Source: Amphibalanus amphitrite (taxonomy: Eukaryota > Arthropoda > Thecostraca > Balanomorpha > Balanidae). From it: a stretch of DNA of 64,000 nt. This document shows positions 1 to 10,365 of the stretch, piece after piece. Numbering within the stretch: position 1 is the stretch's first letter; each line of letters starts with the position of its first letter. The notes beneath the pieces are model-generated. The model ran no database searches. It was given only the letters and a program-made list of their open reading frames with translations, and had not been told where the DNA came from. Where the stretch lies: NCBI RefSeq assembly GCF_019059575.1, contig NW_024881669.1, positions 682,001 through 746,000 of the forward strand, read 5' to 3'. Made by a program: the position numbers and the translations under genes.

Positions 1-760
1 TTTAACAATAATTGCAAACACTATCCCGTCCAAATAGTGAGTGAGAAGGGAGCGATTCCCCAACCCCATGTTTAGCTCCTTTAATTGACCTAACTGCTAG
101 AGCCTCGCGGAAAAAAACGAGCGCTTGCGTCGTTACGTGACGCAGCGACTGGTACCCCATTTTAAAATATCAGTGACCTCTTAGGGCAGGTCAAGGGCCC
201 AAGGCATTGGATCGGTTTTTGGTAAATAGTTTCGCAAAAATGGTCGCATTACCGTCATTTCGGTACAATCGTGTTTTCTGCTCTCAGATGCGTCGATTTA
301 TATGCTTTTTTGTTTAGGTGAAGCACTTTAGGATGTTTACGTCAGGTCAATGTCATGTTAGGGCTACACAGGTCACGAATCTGTTGAAAGGAGGACATGT
401 TGCATAACATTTGATTCGGCAAGTCTTGCAAAGTCCATTGATGGCTGTCCCGACTGGCTAGCTCATTTTGATCGGGCACTCCTATGACCCTAGTTACGTC
501 ATAAATGACGTCACGCAAGGTGAACAATGCAAAAGAGAAGCATTAGATCTTGCCAAGAATGGATGAAGTCACGATTTAATGTGCTTGAGGTATAGTTTCA
601 GATCATTTCCGACGCCAAATTAACAGTTTCCATATTTCCCCATTAAGCTTATATGACACTAAGTGCATTACGGATTTGCATCATTTTATAACCGACAATC
701 ATGAAGAGGTTTACTTAAGACGTCATAGTTAAGTGACCTGACCTGAAAACGTGGTTGATG
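1..760 (-). repeat. AGGTCA-rich interspersed element, copy 1
   Basis: Read on the minus strand, this stretch matches 8600-9530. Shared landmarks are the GCGTGACGTCATTTATGACG block (near 500-520 here, 9020-9045 there), the 'gagtcgggacagccatcaatggact' region, and a string of AGGTCA/TGACCT half-sites. It continues off the left edge. The ORFs in it are short and not conserved between copies, so I call it a non-coding mobile repeat. Confidence 0.6.
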
Positions 761-1479
761 TCAAATGATCCGGCTTGAATCAAATGTAAGGCATATGAAA
801 TGTCAGCCTTTTATCATCAGTGTGTTTTGAACTACCGCAAAAAAAAAAAATACATGGTGGCGGCATCCACCCCTTCTTCTCGGCCGGCGAGGGTTAAACC
901 TCGCTTCGAATTATTGCAGATGATGCGACCGAAAACAAAGCATTTATCTGTGTCTAGAACGGCGGCTGACTTGTTGGACAAGATCCCCAATCTTAATTCG
1001 CTAGATGGGAATAAAATACTCCGTATGTGATACATATATACCCCTCGATTTGCCCTCGCGCTGTCTGTTCAAATCATCACTGTCGCTTTTTTATCCGAGA
1101 TGATGTCGTCGCTAAACGGGTTGTTTTGTTTGCTTGCTTGCGTTGAATGGTCATTACGGATTATTGAAGGATTATGATAAAATAGGAATGGGGGAAGGGA
1201 GGATATGCACTGCAGGTGTTTAATTTAGATCACAAAGGCATCATTTCCGACATCGTGCAGAGTCACTACCTTCTCCTCCTCTGCACTGCGGCATCTCTGC
1301 GCCCTACACGCGGCGTCCTCACTCCACGGCCGGCCGCCGCCAACTGACCCACTCGCCGGGCGCCGCGACCTGACCCGTGTCGCTGCCGCGGCCTGCGCAA
1401 TAGGGTCGGGGCTGGAATCCGGGGGTTCGGCCGGCCGGCCGCCTCTGGAGCGGGGGACTTTTTTAGTAGACCTACTGTA

Positions 1480-1655
1480 CGTTCCTGATTCGCATTAGCG
1501 GTGAATCCGATCGTGATACGCATTTGCTTTGCTCATGTAACCGCGGTTCGGATCGCCGATTCGTACTAGCAGGTGGCTACATGAGTCGGTAATGCGTTCC
1601 TAATTCGCATTAGCGGCTAAATACGTATTTACTGTGCTCATGTAACCCCGATAAT
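1480..1655. repeat. Two direct copies of an ~50-60 bp unit
   Basis: The segment around 1484-1545 (TTCCTGATTCGCATTAGCGG ... TTTGCTCATGTAACC) recurs at about 1591-1650 with the same order of blocks, roughly 105 bp apart. No coding potential is seen. Confidence 0.5.
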
Positions 1656-2090
1656 TGGCTCCATATGATACTACCAGCCATTTAGAGCCCTTCCACCCGT
1701 GCGCACTTAGAACGCGGCCATCCTCAGTTACCCACACAACAGTACTAGCAGTAACGCCAGAAGACACGCCGCTAGGATCCGATTCCGGACCGATGGAGCG
1801 GGAAGGTGGCGGGGCCGATGATGGTAAAGGCATTGTCTCAGAGCCCTTGGCTGGAGGGTCGCATTGTGTAGTCATATACCAGATGGCTGGACATTGACAT
1901 GGTTATCAGCTTCAAACATTTTAATGGCCTCACTTTCGTGGGTTATCACGGCTAGCCGCTTCATGGCAGTCGGAATCTCCGCCTCACTCTTATCAGAAAT
2001 CGTGGAGTCCTCTCGGATTAAGACGGACTGGAGCTCCGGTTCACAACAAGCAAGGAGTTGAGCGACCAGGTAGCACCTGAGGTCCAATGA
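1600..2090 (-). pseudogene. Retrotransposon gag-like remnant
   Basis: Between about 2090 and 1875 the minus strand reads as a charged helical segment (LLACCEPELQSVLIREDS, then AIPTAMKRLAVI-like spacing). This resembles the gag region of invertebrate LTR retrotransposons, where a 'CxxEL' helix is followed by 'MKxLAV'. A stop separates it from the next coding-like stretch at 1875-1600, which has a WVTEDGRVLSAHGWKG motif. No protease, RT or LTR was found beside it. The assignment is by resemblance only. Confidence 0.35.
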
Positions 2091-2137
2091 TGACTGACAT
2101 CTTCTTCAGCGCCGCAGATGCACCGATTTCAGTTTCA

Positions 2138-2413
2138 GTGAGCTTAAGGAGACTCCTTAAGCTCACCGCTTTCACAGTCCGTTTGACGGAAGTAACTCAC
2201 ACTCTGCTTCCATTGCTAGTTATACCACGCACCACGAAGTCCGAGTCTCTTCGTTACAGTCCCATATCTGGTTATTTAAGAGGGAAGCTCCATTGAGAGG
2301 TCAAAAGCTTCAGCCCCATAGTGAAGCTATCCTGCATGACTGTCATGCAGGACTATTCTTGCAGGATTATGTAAGAAATTGTTACGAGAGGATTATGTAA
2401 GAAATTGTTACCA
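2138..2413. repeat. Hairpins and a 23-bp tandem duplication
   Basis: 2138-2166 is a perfect palindrome with 14-bp arms around a single central base. 2328-2350 is a second perfect palindrome with 11-bp arms (TCCTGCATGAC ... GTCATGCAGGA). AGGATTATGTAAGAAATTGT begins at 2361 and again at 2391. These could be ends of a small palindromic element, but no flanking duplication was identified. Confidence 0.6.
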
Positions 2414-2502
2414 GGATCCTGCACAGAATCTTGCTTGGAACCTGCTCTCTGGCCGAGTGCAACTGGCTGAATACTGCACTCTGCACTGCACTCGTGCCGT
2501 CA

Positions 2503-2700
2503 GAAATTGTCACGTTTAATGTCCAGGCCGGAGATGCGGATGACGCTCTCAGAGATGCCGGCCACGGCCACGGCTGTTGCAGAGCCGATGCGCAGGCTGT
2601 GGATTGTCAGGCGGCCGTCTGACGCGAGCTGCATTCATCGAGCGCTGATGAGATACCATTTAGCGAAACATGCAGTCTCTGCAGTTCTTTCAGTTGCCTC
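2503..2700 (-). pseudogene. Tyrosine-recombinase fragment (THSLRIG type)
   Basis: On the minus strand the sequence reads LTIHSLRIGSATAVAVAGIS, followed by SESVIRISG. This matches the box-II region of phage-integrase-like tyrosine recombinases (HSxRxGxAT, the catalytic H-x-x-R). Such proteins are common in DIRS-like and other invertebrate mobile elements. It differs from the THAP-linked recombinase at 24-26 kb and 42-43 kb. A stop follows within 15 codons, so this is a fragment. Confidence 0.5.
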
Positions 2701-2739
2701 GGTCGTGATTCCTCCGTTCTTGTCCTGTGCAGTGCCGCT

Positions 2740-2935
2740 CGCCACTACTTCTCATTCTTACTGACATGTCTCAGACCCAATGGATACCTTATTGGTGTTG
2801 GTTCCAGGTCTGTTTGTGCGAGTTATGGTGACCGTCTTTCGGTTCGACACGTCTTGGTCGAGTGTCCGACACCTCCATTTGCGGGCCCAATTCAGCCTAA
2901 ACCAAATGGTGGGTAGTTGTGGTTGGACAATTGAT
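2740..2935 (+). pseudogene. Decayed LINE ORF2 C-terminus
   Basis: A plus-strand frame around 2825-2905 reads GDRLSVRHVLVECP. This is the conserved tail motif after RNase H in I/Jockey-type LINE ORF2 proteins (compare TVSHVLLSCP in the intact element at 14742-18596). Upstream the frame is broken. Only the last ~60 codons are recognisable. Confidence 0.4.
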
Positions 2936-3062
2936 GGCTGCGGGGTGGGGCGGGTAATGAAGTTGCAAAAATGTGGCATCTGTAATTCCGACGCTTTTTT
3001 TTTGCTTTTTAGGGATAGCTTCTTCGCCAGCTCCCGGGCCGAAGATAACTGGCCAGGGAGCA

Positions 3063-3296
3063 TCATAGCACCATTGCCAAATAAGTTCTGTGCAGGGACC
3101 GAATGAGGGTGTCATTGTACAGCTGCTCGCGAGGAACACCCAGCACTGCGATACTATCCTTTCCATAGATGACCAGGTCACACAGCTCAACAGGCAATAT
3201 AGCCATATTAAGCTGAACCTGTGAAGAGTAGCGGTGTCGCCTTTTCAGCTGGCACTCACCGTCCTGGCTATATAGCAGGGAGTCCACAGCTTATGA
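3063..3296 (-). pseudogene. Continuation of the YqaJ nuclease domain after two stops
   Basis: In the same frame as the upstream ORF, two stop codons (TAA, one codon, TAA) are followed directly by LKRRHRYSSQVQLNMAIL and CDLVIYG. These are the C-terminal motifs of YqaJ nucleases (K-x-x-HxYYxQVQ ... CDxVV). The domain is therefore continuous across the stops, which marks it as a recently broken gene unless the stops are read through. A third stop closes it at 3063. Confidence 0.55.
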
Positions 3297-4568
3297 TTAG
3301 AGGATCTCATGCGCTGAGAGATTCTCACCACACAAAGAACTTTTGACCTCTACAAGTTTAACAGGCCACCCATCTTTCATAAGGATCCCGTCAGAGTAGC
3401 AGCCAAGCCATGGGCAGCTGGTAGGCACAATCAGTCCACATCGCAGCAGGTGGTGACTCTCCTCAGTCACTGCCAGTGCTCTATACATTTCTAGGGCGGC
3501 TGCCTCAGACCTATGGCCATGTCGGGTAGCAGAGTTACCACCGAACTTCTCAGCCTGGTCTAGGGATGTCAGCTTCTTCTCCCAGTCAGGATTTCTATTT
3601 TGGTCATACACCGTTGGGGTGTTGGCGCCAAGCCGGACATGACCCAGGCGCAGCGCCGCCTCCGCCTCCGGGTCTTCGCACAGCGGGTCTTGCACATAAA
3701 TCTGCGCAAACTTCGGTACTTCGCCGTCGCGAGCACGAAGCGGTCCCAGTCGGTGATACAGGCGGCCCTGTATCACAACAGATGGCGTGTAACCGCCGTG
3801 ACCGGGGGGTGGCCGCACCTCCTGCACGGTCTGTGACGCCAGTGCCAGGGCGTAATTAAGATGCCGGACATGCTTGCGGAAAATCCGAGCGACCGCCGAG
3901 TCGTCCGTCCACAGCTGGCGCAGGGTAGGTGGAGGAGCTGGCAGAGGTGCGAGCCGGACCTTGCCGGCCGCACAGCAGAGGCTGGGTCGCTCGGCTGGCC
4001 ACAGCAGCGCTCCACAGTGCTGGCAGCCGCGGTCTCTGTCGCCGACGGTGTTGAGCGGCACGGCCTGCTCTCCAGAGAGGACGGCGGCGGTGTGGCGCGC
4101 CTCGCGAGACGGTGACTGGTCACGACGCTCCCGGCGACGGCGGTCTGCCCGGTCTCGATCTCGCTCGCGGTTCGCCTCGTCCAGCTGGCGCTGCTGCTGC
4201 CGCTGGCGCTCCCGCTCGCGGTTCGCCTCGTCCAGCTGGCGCTGCTGCTGCCGCTGGCGCTCCCGCTCACGATAGTCCTCGTCCAGCTGGCGCTGCTGCT
4301 GCCGCTGTCGCTCCCGCTCGCGGTTCGCCTCGTCCAGCTGGCGCTGCTGCTGCCGCTGGCGCTCCCGCTCGCGGTAGTCCTCGTCTTCACGCAGCCGACG
4401 GAGGCGCTCTGCGTCGGCTGCGCGTTGCTCCTCGTCGGCTTCCCGCTGCGCTCTGCGTCGCTCCAGCTCGGCCTGGCGTTGTTCTTCGGCACGTCTCGCC
4501 CTGAGCCGACGCATGCGCTCGGCGGCCCGCCGGCGGTCGGCCGCCGTTGGCGGACCCGCCCTCGGCAT
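3297..4568 (-). CDS. Helitron-like N-terminal protein running into a YqaJ-type nuclease domain
   Basis: 423-aa ORF. Residues ~1-150 are a highly charged coiled coil with tandem RERERQRQQQRQLDEANRE-type repeats. Residues ~185-225 contain CxxC ... CC-x-GKV with LPAPPPTLRQLW, typical of the Helitron helicase-like N-terminal domain. The FRKHVRHLNYALALAS segment follows. From ~residue 330 the protein changes: GHRSEAAALEMY, then PWLGCYSDGI and LVEVKSS. This is the G-x-x-x-E ... SPDG ... ExK pattern of YqaJ/lambda-exonuclease nucleases. No Rep (HUH) or helicase domain is present, so the Helitron part is incomplete. The fusion may be captured sequence or an assembly of two elements. The ATG at 4568 begins MPRAGPP and is the first in frame. 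Confidence 0.6.
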   Translation of the reverse strand: MPRAGPPTAADRRRAAERMRRLRARRAEEQRQAELERRRAQREADEEQRAADAERLRRLREDEDYRERERQRQQQRQLDEANRERERQRQQQRQLDEDYRERERQRQQQRQLDEANRERERQRQQQRQLDEANRERDRDRADRRRRERRDQSPSREARHTAAVLSGEQAVPLNTVGDRDRGCQHCGALLWPAERPSLCCAAGKVRLAPLPAPPPTLRQLWTDDSAVARIFRKHVRHLNYALALASQTVQEVRPPPGHGGYTPSVVIQGRLYHRLGPLRARDGEVPKFAQIYVQDPLCEDPEAEAALRLGHVRLGANTPTVYDQNRNPDWEKKLTSLDQAEKFGGNSATRHGHRSEAAALEMYRALAVTEESHHLLRCGLIVPTSCPWLGCYSDGILMKDGWPVKLVEVKSSLCGENLSAHEIL

Positions 4569-4999
4569 AGCGGGAAGCCACTAAATGTCTGAAATAACCG
4601 TATCTTAAGCCCCGGTCCCACTAGGCGTTGCGACTTCTTACGACCGCCCACGACCTAAATAATTGCCGACCACCGCCGACCATCACCGAATGCTGCTGAC
4701 CCGTCGTAATTACGGTCACATATATAAAGGGTCGGCAATCATCGTACGACTAATCGCACAAGAGGTGGCAGACCATCGTACGAAGTTTGCCGAACCAAGA
4801 AAAAAATTGGTGCATGAGTCGCACGAATGACGTGCGAAACTCGGTGACAGCCGTGAGTACGTCATGCGATAGGTAACGACTGGCCGCCGACGAGTGAAGA
4901 TCTGTTCAAGACCTATCGCCCATTGCCGCACGATTGGCAAAGAGCGGATGTTTCGCTAACCATATTAGTGGCAAGAGGGTTGTTTACATTCATCCCCGA

Positions 5000-6470
5000 G
5001 GCTTTTCGGGAATATCTTCGAAACGGCTGGAGCTAGGATGCTGAAAATTTCTGACTTTTCTTAAAACTAAGCTGGGCACTTTTCTTGGAAATTTTAAGTT
5101 GATATCTTTATCAGAGGCGTTTCCAGGGCATGGGGAATCGGGAGGTCCTATTCGTGAAGCGAGTCATTTGGTTAAAGTTCACGATGCTGATGCACTATAA
5201 CTGTAATTATTCATTAATATGTAGGTACATCAACATTTAGAAAAACACGGAACAAATAGTGCATGGACGCGTTTCGATTATTAAATCTTCATCAGCATGA
5301 CATAGTCACAGAGAAAACAAGATATTTGTTACTACACTGTTTGTTCCTATATATATCTATATTACTATTTGAGGAGGGTGCGTCTGTCCGTTACCGAGGT
5401 CCCGACTTGGTGGTGCTTTGCGTGGACTACAGGCCAGACCGTTGCACCTAGCCCGGTGAAATTTGCACAACTTATAGATCAAGGATGCGCGACGTGCCTT
5501 TGAGGGGTCTCAGCTCGATCGGATTGATAGGGAGCGCGTGGCGCGTGCTCAAAAAGTGCAAATTCGCGTCATAGACTTTACATGTATAAATCGGCGTGCG
5601 AAATCGGGCGAAAACGGCTAATTTTGGCCGACACGGGTCCAGTTCCCGTGCAATATCTTGGTGACCAGGGGTCCGACCGGCACGGGGAAAACAGCATCGT
5701 GTACAGAATTGAACGGGCTATTGAATGGTGTGCAATGCAGAGGATAGCACGCGCCACGTGCACCGGAGAGGGCACTTTTATTTGAAAAATTGCGGTTTTT
5801 GAGGGATTTTGGAATTAATTTTATTTTTAGGTGACTGTTAAATGGAGCGAGTTGAATCAACGCCTATTTGCAAGAGAAAGGTACCGCCTCTCATATAAAA
5901 ATTGTGAAAAGCTGATTGATACAAATCAAGGTTGTGCAAATCACAGGAGAAAATGGTGTTTGTCAATTTTGTGCCACTTTATTTATCACACGGGGTTTGC
6001 TGCATAACGTGATACCTTTGGCATTTGAATATGGTACCATTGGATAGAGCATTTAATTCTGTCCAATATTCACTCTTCATTTTTGCATGATGAGCAACAG
6101 TATTCTTAAAGATGTAAATGTTCCAAACCATTACATTGTCATTTTTAGCGAAATTCATCGATGGCCATCAAAAGACTTTACGCCAGTTTTCGAATCATTT
6201 TTAAGTAGAACGCATGATAATACGACACGGGCACCTCGATGCGATGTAGGTATCTTTTTTTGTTTTATTACAAAATGCTTGACCGTCAAAAAGCAATCGA
6301 ACGAAATGGATGCCAACAAATCGACACAGACCACCCAATACCCACGGGTCAAAAATAACCCTTCCTCGCGTTGCGGAGCACGCGGGTCACCCTAGTATTA
6401 CACTATTTGTTCCGTGTTTTTCTACTTGTCTCTATCAAAGTACATCAACATTATTTGTATGTAGGTAGGT
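5000..6470. repeat. Non-coding stretch with a perfect 24-bp inverted repeat
   Basis: 5238-5261 and 6401-6424 are exact inverted copies (core AAAAACACGGAACAAATAGT), 1.14 kb apart. This suggests the ends of a non-autonomous DNA element. GTACATCAACATT also occurs just outside the left arm and ~20 bp beyond the right arm. No convincing gene lies inside. Confidence 0.5.
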
Positions 6471-6471
6471 A

Positions 6472-7419
6472 CCAGTATGTTCAATAAGTAAGTTCCGTTT
6501 TGATATAACTTGTTTATTTTTTGACACATCTCAACCAAACATGGCTCACGGCTCGACGAACTCGCCCTGCAGGCGAACGCATCGGTCCCATCGCTTGGCC
6601 AGGTCCCGGATGGCCGCACGGAGGCTTTGAGTGAGGGTCTTTTCGCCATACTGGTAAATAGCAGACCCGAGTGCAGACCGCGAGCCGAACCTCCGGCCCC
6701 GGAGATTTTTCTTCATGTCTGCGAGCAGCCAATAGTCACTGGGTGCAAGGTCGAGATAAGGGATGGTGTTAGAGCACCTCGATGCCATCTGCCTGCAGAA
6801 CATCCCTCGCCACGAGGGCACGGTGAGAAGGCGCGCTATCCTGGTGGAGGATGAACCGACCACGGGCATTCTCGGGGCGGCAACTGGCGATTACTGGCAG
6901 GAGATGGTCTCTAATGATCCTGGCGTATGCTTATGTTTAGGCTTTCTATTATCGCCTGGACAGTAATCTTTCTGTTGGCCATCACCATCTCCTCCACTTA
7001 AGCGACGTTAGTGGCTGTGACCATTGTCCTCAGCCTGCCTGCACGTGCCAGGTCGCGCACGCTCTCCCTTCCCTCCCCAAACTTTTTCTTCCACTTCCGA
7101 ACTGCGGAATCACTAAGAGCATGGCTCCCGTACACATTCACGAAGTTGGCGTGGATGTTAGCCGCCGGCTAGCCCTGGATAGCTAGGAATCGTATCACTG
7201 AAGGTTGATCCTCTCGGGTGGCCGATGCCATTTCTAAAGCAGTCTAAAAAATGGTGTCATTTGATCTGCTCCATATCGTCACAGAAATGGAATAAGAAGC
7301 TGAAAATGCGGTCACTTCGACATAAAGGTCTGAATTCTAATCCCTGAAAAAATCACGTGCGTAGACCGCGTGAATTTTATGTAATTGCTCTTCGGAACTT
7401 ACTTATTGAACGCACCTAG
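6472..7419 (-). mobile_element. Mariner-type element, internally deleted
   Basis: The element is flanked by TA on both sides (6470-6471 and 7420-7421). It has inverted ends of about 26-28 bp sharing TTCAATAAGTAAGTTCCG. At ~950 bp it is shorter than the usual ~1.3 kb mariner. The loss is in the middle of the transposase gene. Confidence 0.8.
6546..7229 (-). pseudogene. Mariner transposase pseudogene
   Basis: The minus strand begins at 7229 with MASATREDQPSVIRFL, then SDSAVRKWKKKFGEGRES and DLARAGRLRT. These are the helix-turn-helix part of a mariner transposase. Frameshifts and stops follow. The tail reads DLAPSDYWLLADMKKNLRGR, ending with KRWDRCVRLQGEFVEP, the classic mariner C-terminus including the last catalytic-region landmark. 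The central catalytic segment is missing, so the copy cannot encode transposase. Confidence 0.8.
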
Positions 7420-7559
7420 TATAACAGCTTTAGAAGTGAATAAGAAACGGATCATAGGCGGTTCCAGGAAAAGGGAGAGAAGGTCAATGTCACCTCCCAC
7501 CTTCGGTGCCCTGACGCCACCCATGAATATTCAATCTAGTTTTAGTCATTTTATCACAC

Positions 7560-8245
7560 GTTTTTGTATTATTACGAGCGAGCGAGCGCAGCGAGCGAGC
7601 GAGTTCATACTGAATTAAGGGAAAATCCTGAGTATGAGCGGCCGGCCGGCCGTGGGGACGCTCTTCAAAAGCTAATATCTTAGGAACGGGACATCCGATT
7701 GACATGCGGTCTTCTTTACTGAATGTCACTTGGACGTAAAAGTTCTGTGGTGTGATGGCCACCATGCGTTCTTGCCAACCACCGCACGTGGCGCGTGGTA
7801 AAGTTGGACATTTTTTAAGAACCCCCAAAATTGCAACCTCAATAACGGCACAACGGTTGGGCCGATTGAATTGAAACTCGGTACACAGTTAGGTCTCCAT
7901 CAGATAATTCATCTGCATGTGTTAAGGTTGGGGTGCTACAGCACGTGCGCCCGTGCAGGGGGCGCTTCCAGATCTCGAGAACGGCTGGGCCGATTGCACT
8001 CAAATTTGGTACACGGCTGGGGACCAGTTAGTAGGGTGCCGTGCAAAAGTCAGTTTGGACCCCGCTTGCACGTGCGCACGTGCAGAATGCCGCTTCCAGA
8101 TCTCAGGAACGGCTGGGCCGATTGCGTTCAAATTTGGCACACCGCTAGCGACCGGTTAGAAGGGTGCTTTGCACAAGCCCGTTGGAAGTACCCTCTCGCC
8201 CTTGCGCACGTGCAGGGCTCACTATCTCGCTCGCTCGTTCTTCGC
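7560..8245. repeat. GAGCGAGCG palindrome block and three ~125-bp tandem units
   Basis: At 7573-7608 is ATTACGAGCGAGCG...GAGTTC, which recurs at 31779-31812. From about 7845, 7974 and 8105 come three diverged copies of a ~125-bp unit sharing GAACGGCTGGGCCGATTG, followed by TCAAATTTGG and a GCACGTGCGC segment. The ORFs crossing this region are by-products of the repeat. Confidence 0.55.
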
Positions 8246-8599
8246 CCAAAAGGCGTTTTACTGGTAATAAGATTATTAATTTGCCAGCCCGTTTTGGCGA
8301 CAGCACCAACAAAGTTACAAAACATCCGATTGATTATGCAATATGTATTCCATGTGCCTCCAAATTCCATAACCTGTATCCGATCCTATGATTTTTCTAG
8401 ATGCTTTTTTGTAATACATGCCAATATCTGTTTCACCCTGCTTTGATCGGCAGTAGTTGCGTCAAAATTGGTTGAAAAGTATGGCCGTGGTGAGGAGTTG
8501 AAAAAGCACCTGAAATGTGCAGTTTTTATCCCCTCTCTCTCCTGCCCCCTATTTGCGTTTTTTGGACTTTCTTTCTTCAAAATGTAGTTAGATCACGTT

Positions 8600-9530
8600 A
8601 CGGGAATCGAATGCCATTCGAATTTTGAAAAACGGCAGGTTATACTTTGACACCAGCCGCATTTTCGGGTCAGGTCAGGTCATTGACCTATGGCATAAGA
8701 AGTGAACCTCTGCACGGTCTTCAGAGGTCGCAACTTCGCAACGCTCTCAGTGCCAGAAGAGCTTTCACAAGGAGATTACCTAAACTTCCAGGACCTAGTA
8801 TCCTCTAGAGGTCTCACAACTTGTATATCTCAGATTATTCGTAAAGGTCACATGACGAAAGGTCGGTTACGTGACCTCACCATTTCAAGTCGATGGGAAA
8901 AAAATAAAAACTGCTATTTTGACGCCGGGAAAGATCTCGAGCTATCCCAACCCAAGCATATCGAATCGTGAGTTCATGCAGCCCTTGCAAGTTTGATGCG
9001 TCACTTTTGCATTGTTGACCTTGCGTGACGTCATTTATGACGTTTCTAGGGTCATTAATTTTTCGTCAATAATTCCCGATCCAATTGAACTAGGGAGTCG
9101 GGAGAGCCACCAATGGACTTAAGAAGACCTGCCAAATCAAAAGATATGCGACATGACCTCATTCAACAAACTTCGCGACCTGGAAGCCCTGACCTGACCG
9201 TGACCTGAGGTCAACACCTTAAGTTGACCTCACCCCAACAAAAAATATATCATCCGACACGTCTCAACAAGGCCAACACGATGATGTCAAAATCGCGGCT
9301 CTGCGGCCGCTTTTTGCCAAGTTATTCACCAAAAACTAACCCATAACTTATGACACTTGACCTGACGTAAGAGGTCCCAAGACCTTAAAATCGGGTATCA
9401 ATCACTGTGTCTCGCAACGGCGAACACGCTCGTTTTTACTGTGACGCGCTAGCTCCATCAGAGGCGAAACGGGGAGGGGGTCGTACCCCCCCCCCCCCTT
9501 CTCTCGGCCGGCGCGTAGAGGAAAGCCAAT
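8600..9530 (+). repeat. AGGTCA-rich interspersed element, copy 2
   Basis: Contains GGGTCAGGTCAGGTCATTGACC at its left and TCTCGGCCGG at its right, next to a C14 run. Blocks such as GTGAACCTCTG, AGAGGTCTCACAACTTGTAT and GAGTCGGGAGAGCCACCA also occur in the copy spread over 50811-55430. No gene is seen. Confidence 0.6.
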
Positions 9531-9954
9531 ATGTCCGGCGATGGTTAAGATCTCGTTCTTTTCCAGAGTCCACTCTTCAGCGTTTTTTTTTTTACACTTT
9601 CCGTGTCGTGTCCCTCATGTTCTGGAGCTGGGCCGCCTGGAATCGTCGGGCTTTTTGGGCCGGATCCCACCTCAGACTCCTGAGAGGCACTGTATAGTAA
9701 GCGGTGCATTACTTCTTATTACTTATTGCGCTGTTTTTATTTGAAAATCTAACTACTGGAAATGGACAATTTTTTACGTATCCCCTTCATCGTCTACGGC
9801 TGCTCTCAAAGTGAGAGCACTATGCTCGCGGCCGTGTGATAAGTGTCGGTATGAGATGAGATGTCCGTACCACAGTCGTCGACTAATTGCCGACTAGTGC
9901 CGTGCAATCGGCCACCATCGTGCGATTGCTCGGCGATCGAACCTCGGTGGTCTC

Positions 9955-10050
9955 GCGACTGGTTGCTGATGTTGGGGAGAACGCCGTGCGATTATCGGCG
10001 ACTTGTTGCTGATGTTGGGGAGAACGCCGTGCGATTATCGGCGACTTGTA
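9955..10050. repeat. Two tandem copies of a ~44-bp unit
   Basis: TTGCTGATGTTGGGGAGAAC followed by GCCGTGCGATTATCGGCGAC occurs twice in a row with no mismatches that I could see. It lies inside the right arm of the Harbinger-like element. Confidence 0.7.
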
Positions 10051-10365
10051 TACGACCGCCGACCGCTGCCGACTGCCCGCGACCACCGAAACCTGTCGTA
10101 CGATACTCGCCCTCCTACTAGCGCACAATGAAAGACTTGTTGCGGTTTCTCGCTAACTCTTTGCGACCAAATCGGTCGCCAGGAGGTTTTTAGTGCATCA
10201 TCAAAAACCTCTTGGCGACCAAAATGACCTCGCGACGTCTGAAGACAAGTCGTTCATATCAACATCCAATCGTACGAGCTCTTTAAGAATTGCGACAACC
10301 TTTTGCCGACCGCCGATCGTGGGCGGTCGTAAGTGGTCGCATCGCCTAGTGGGACCGGGGCTTTA

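Larger units (their letters stand above)
4608..10362. mobile_element. PIF/Harbinger-like ends around 5.7 kb of nested sequence
   Basis: AGCCCCGGTCCCACTAGGCG starts at 4608, and its reverse complement ends at 10362. The inverted match continues for about 48 bp with five differences. Both outer flanks are TTA, the three-base duplication typical of Harbinger elements. Both inner sides (about 4630-4960 and 9850-10340) are rich in CGACC-type subterminal repeats. The middle holds a mariner, an AGGTCA-rich element and other repeats, and no Harbinger transposase. Either one short element was filled by insertions, or two elements happen to face each other. Confidence 0.45.

Noticed and set aside
3773-4651. 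Alternative frames over the Helitron-like ORF (Ser/Gly and Pro/Ala repeats)
   Set aside because: Frame shadows of the tandem RERERQRQQQ repeat; only the chosen frame has Helitron and YqaJ motifs.
5238-6450. LTR or LINE insertion suggested by GTACATCAACATT on both sides of the 24-bp inverted repeat
   Set aside because: The direct repeat is not adjacent to both arms, so it cannot be claimed as a target-site duplication.
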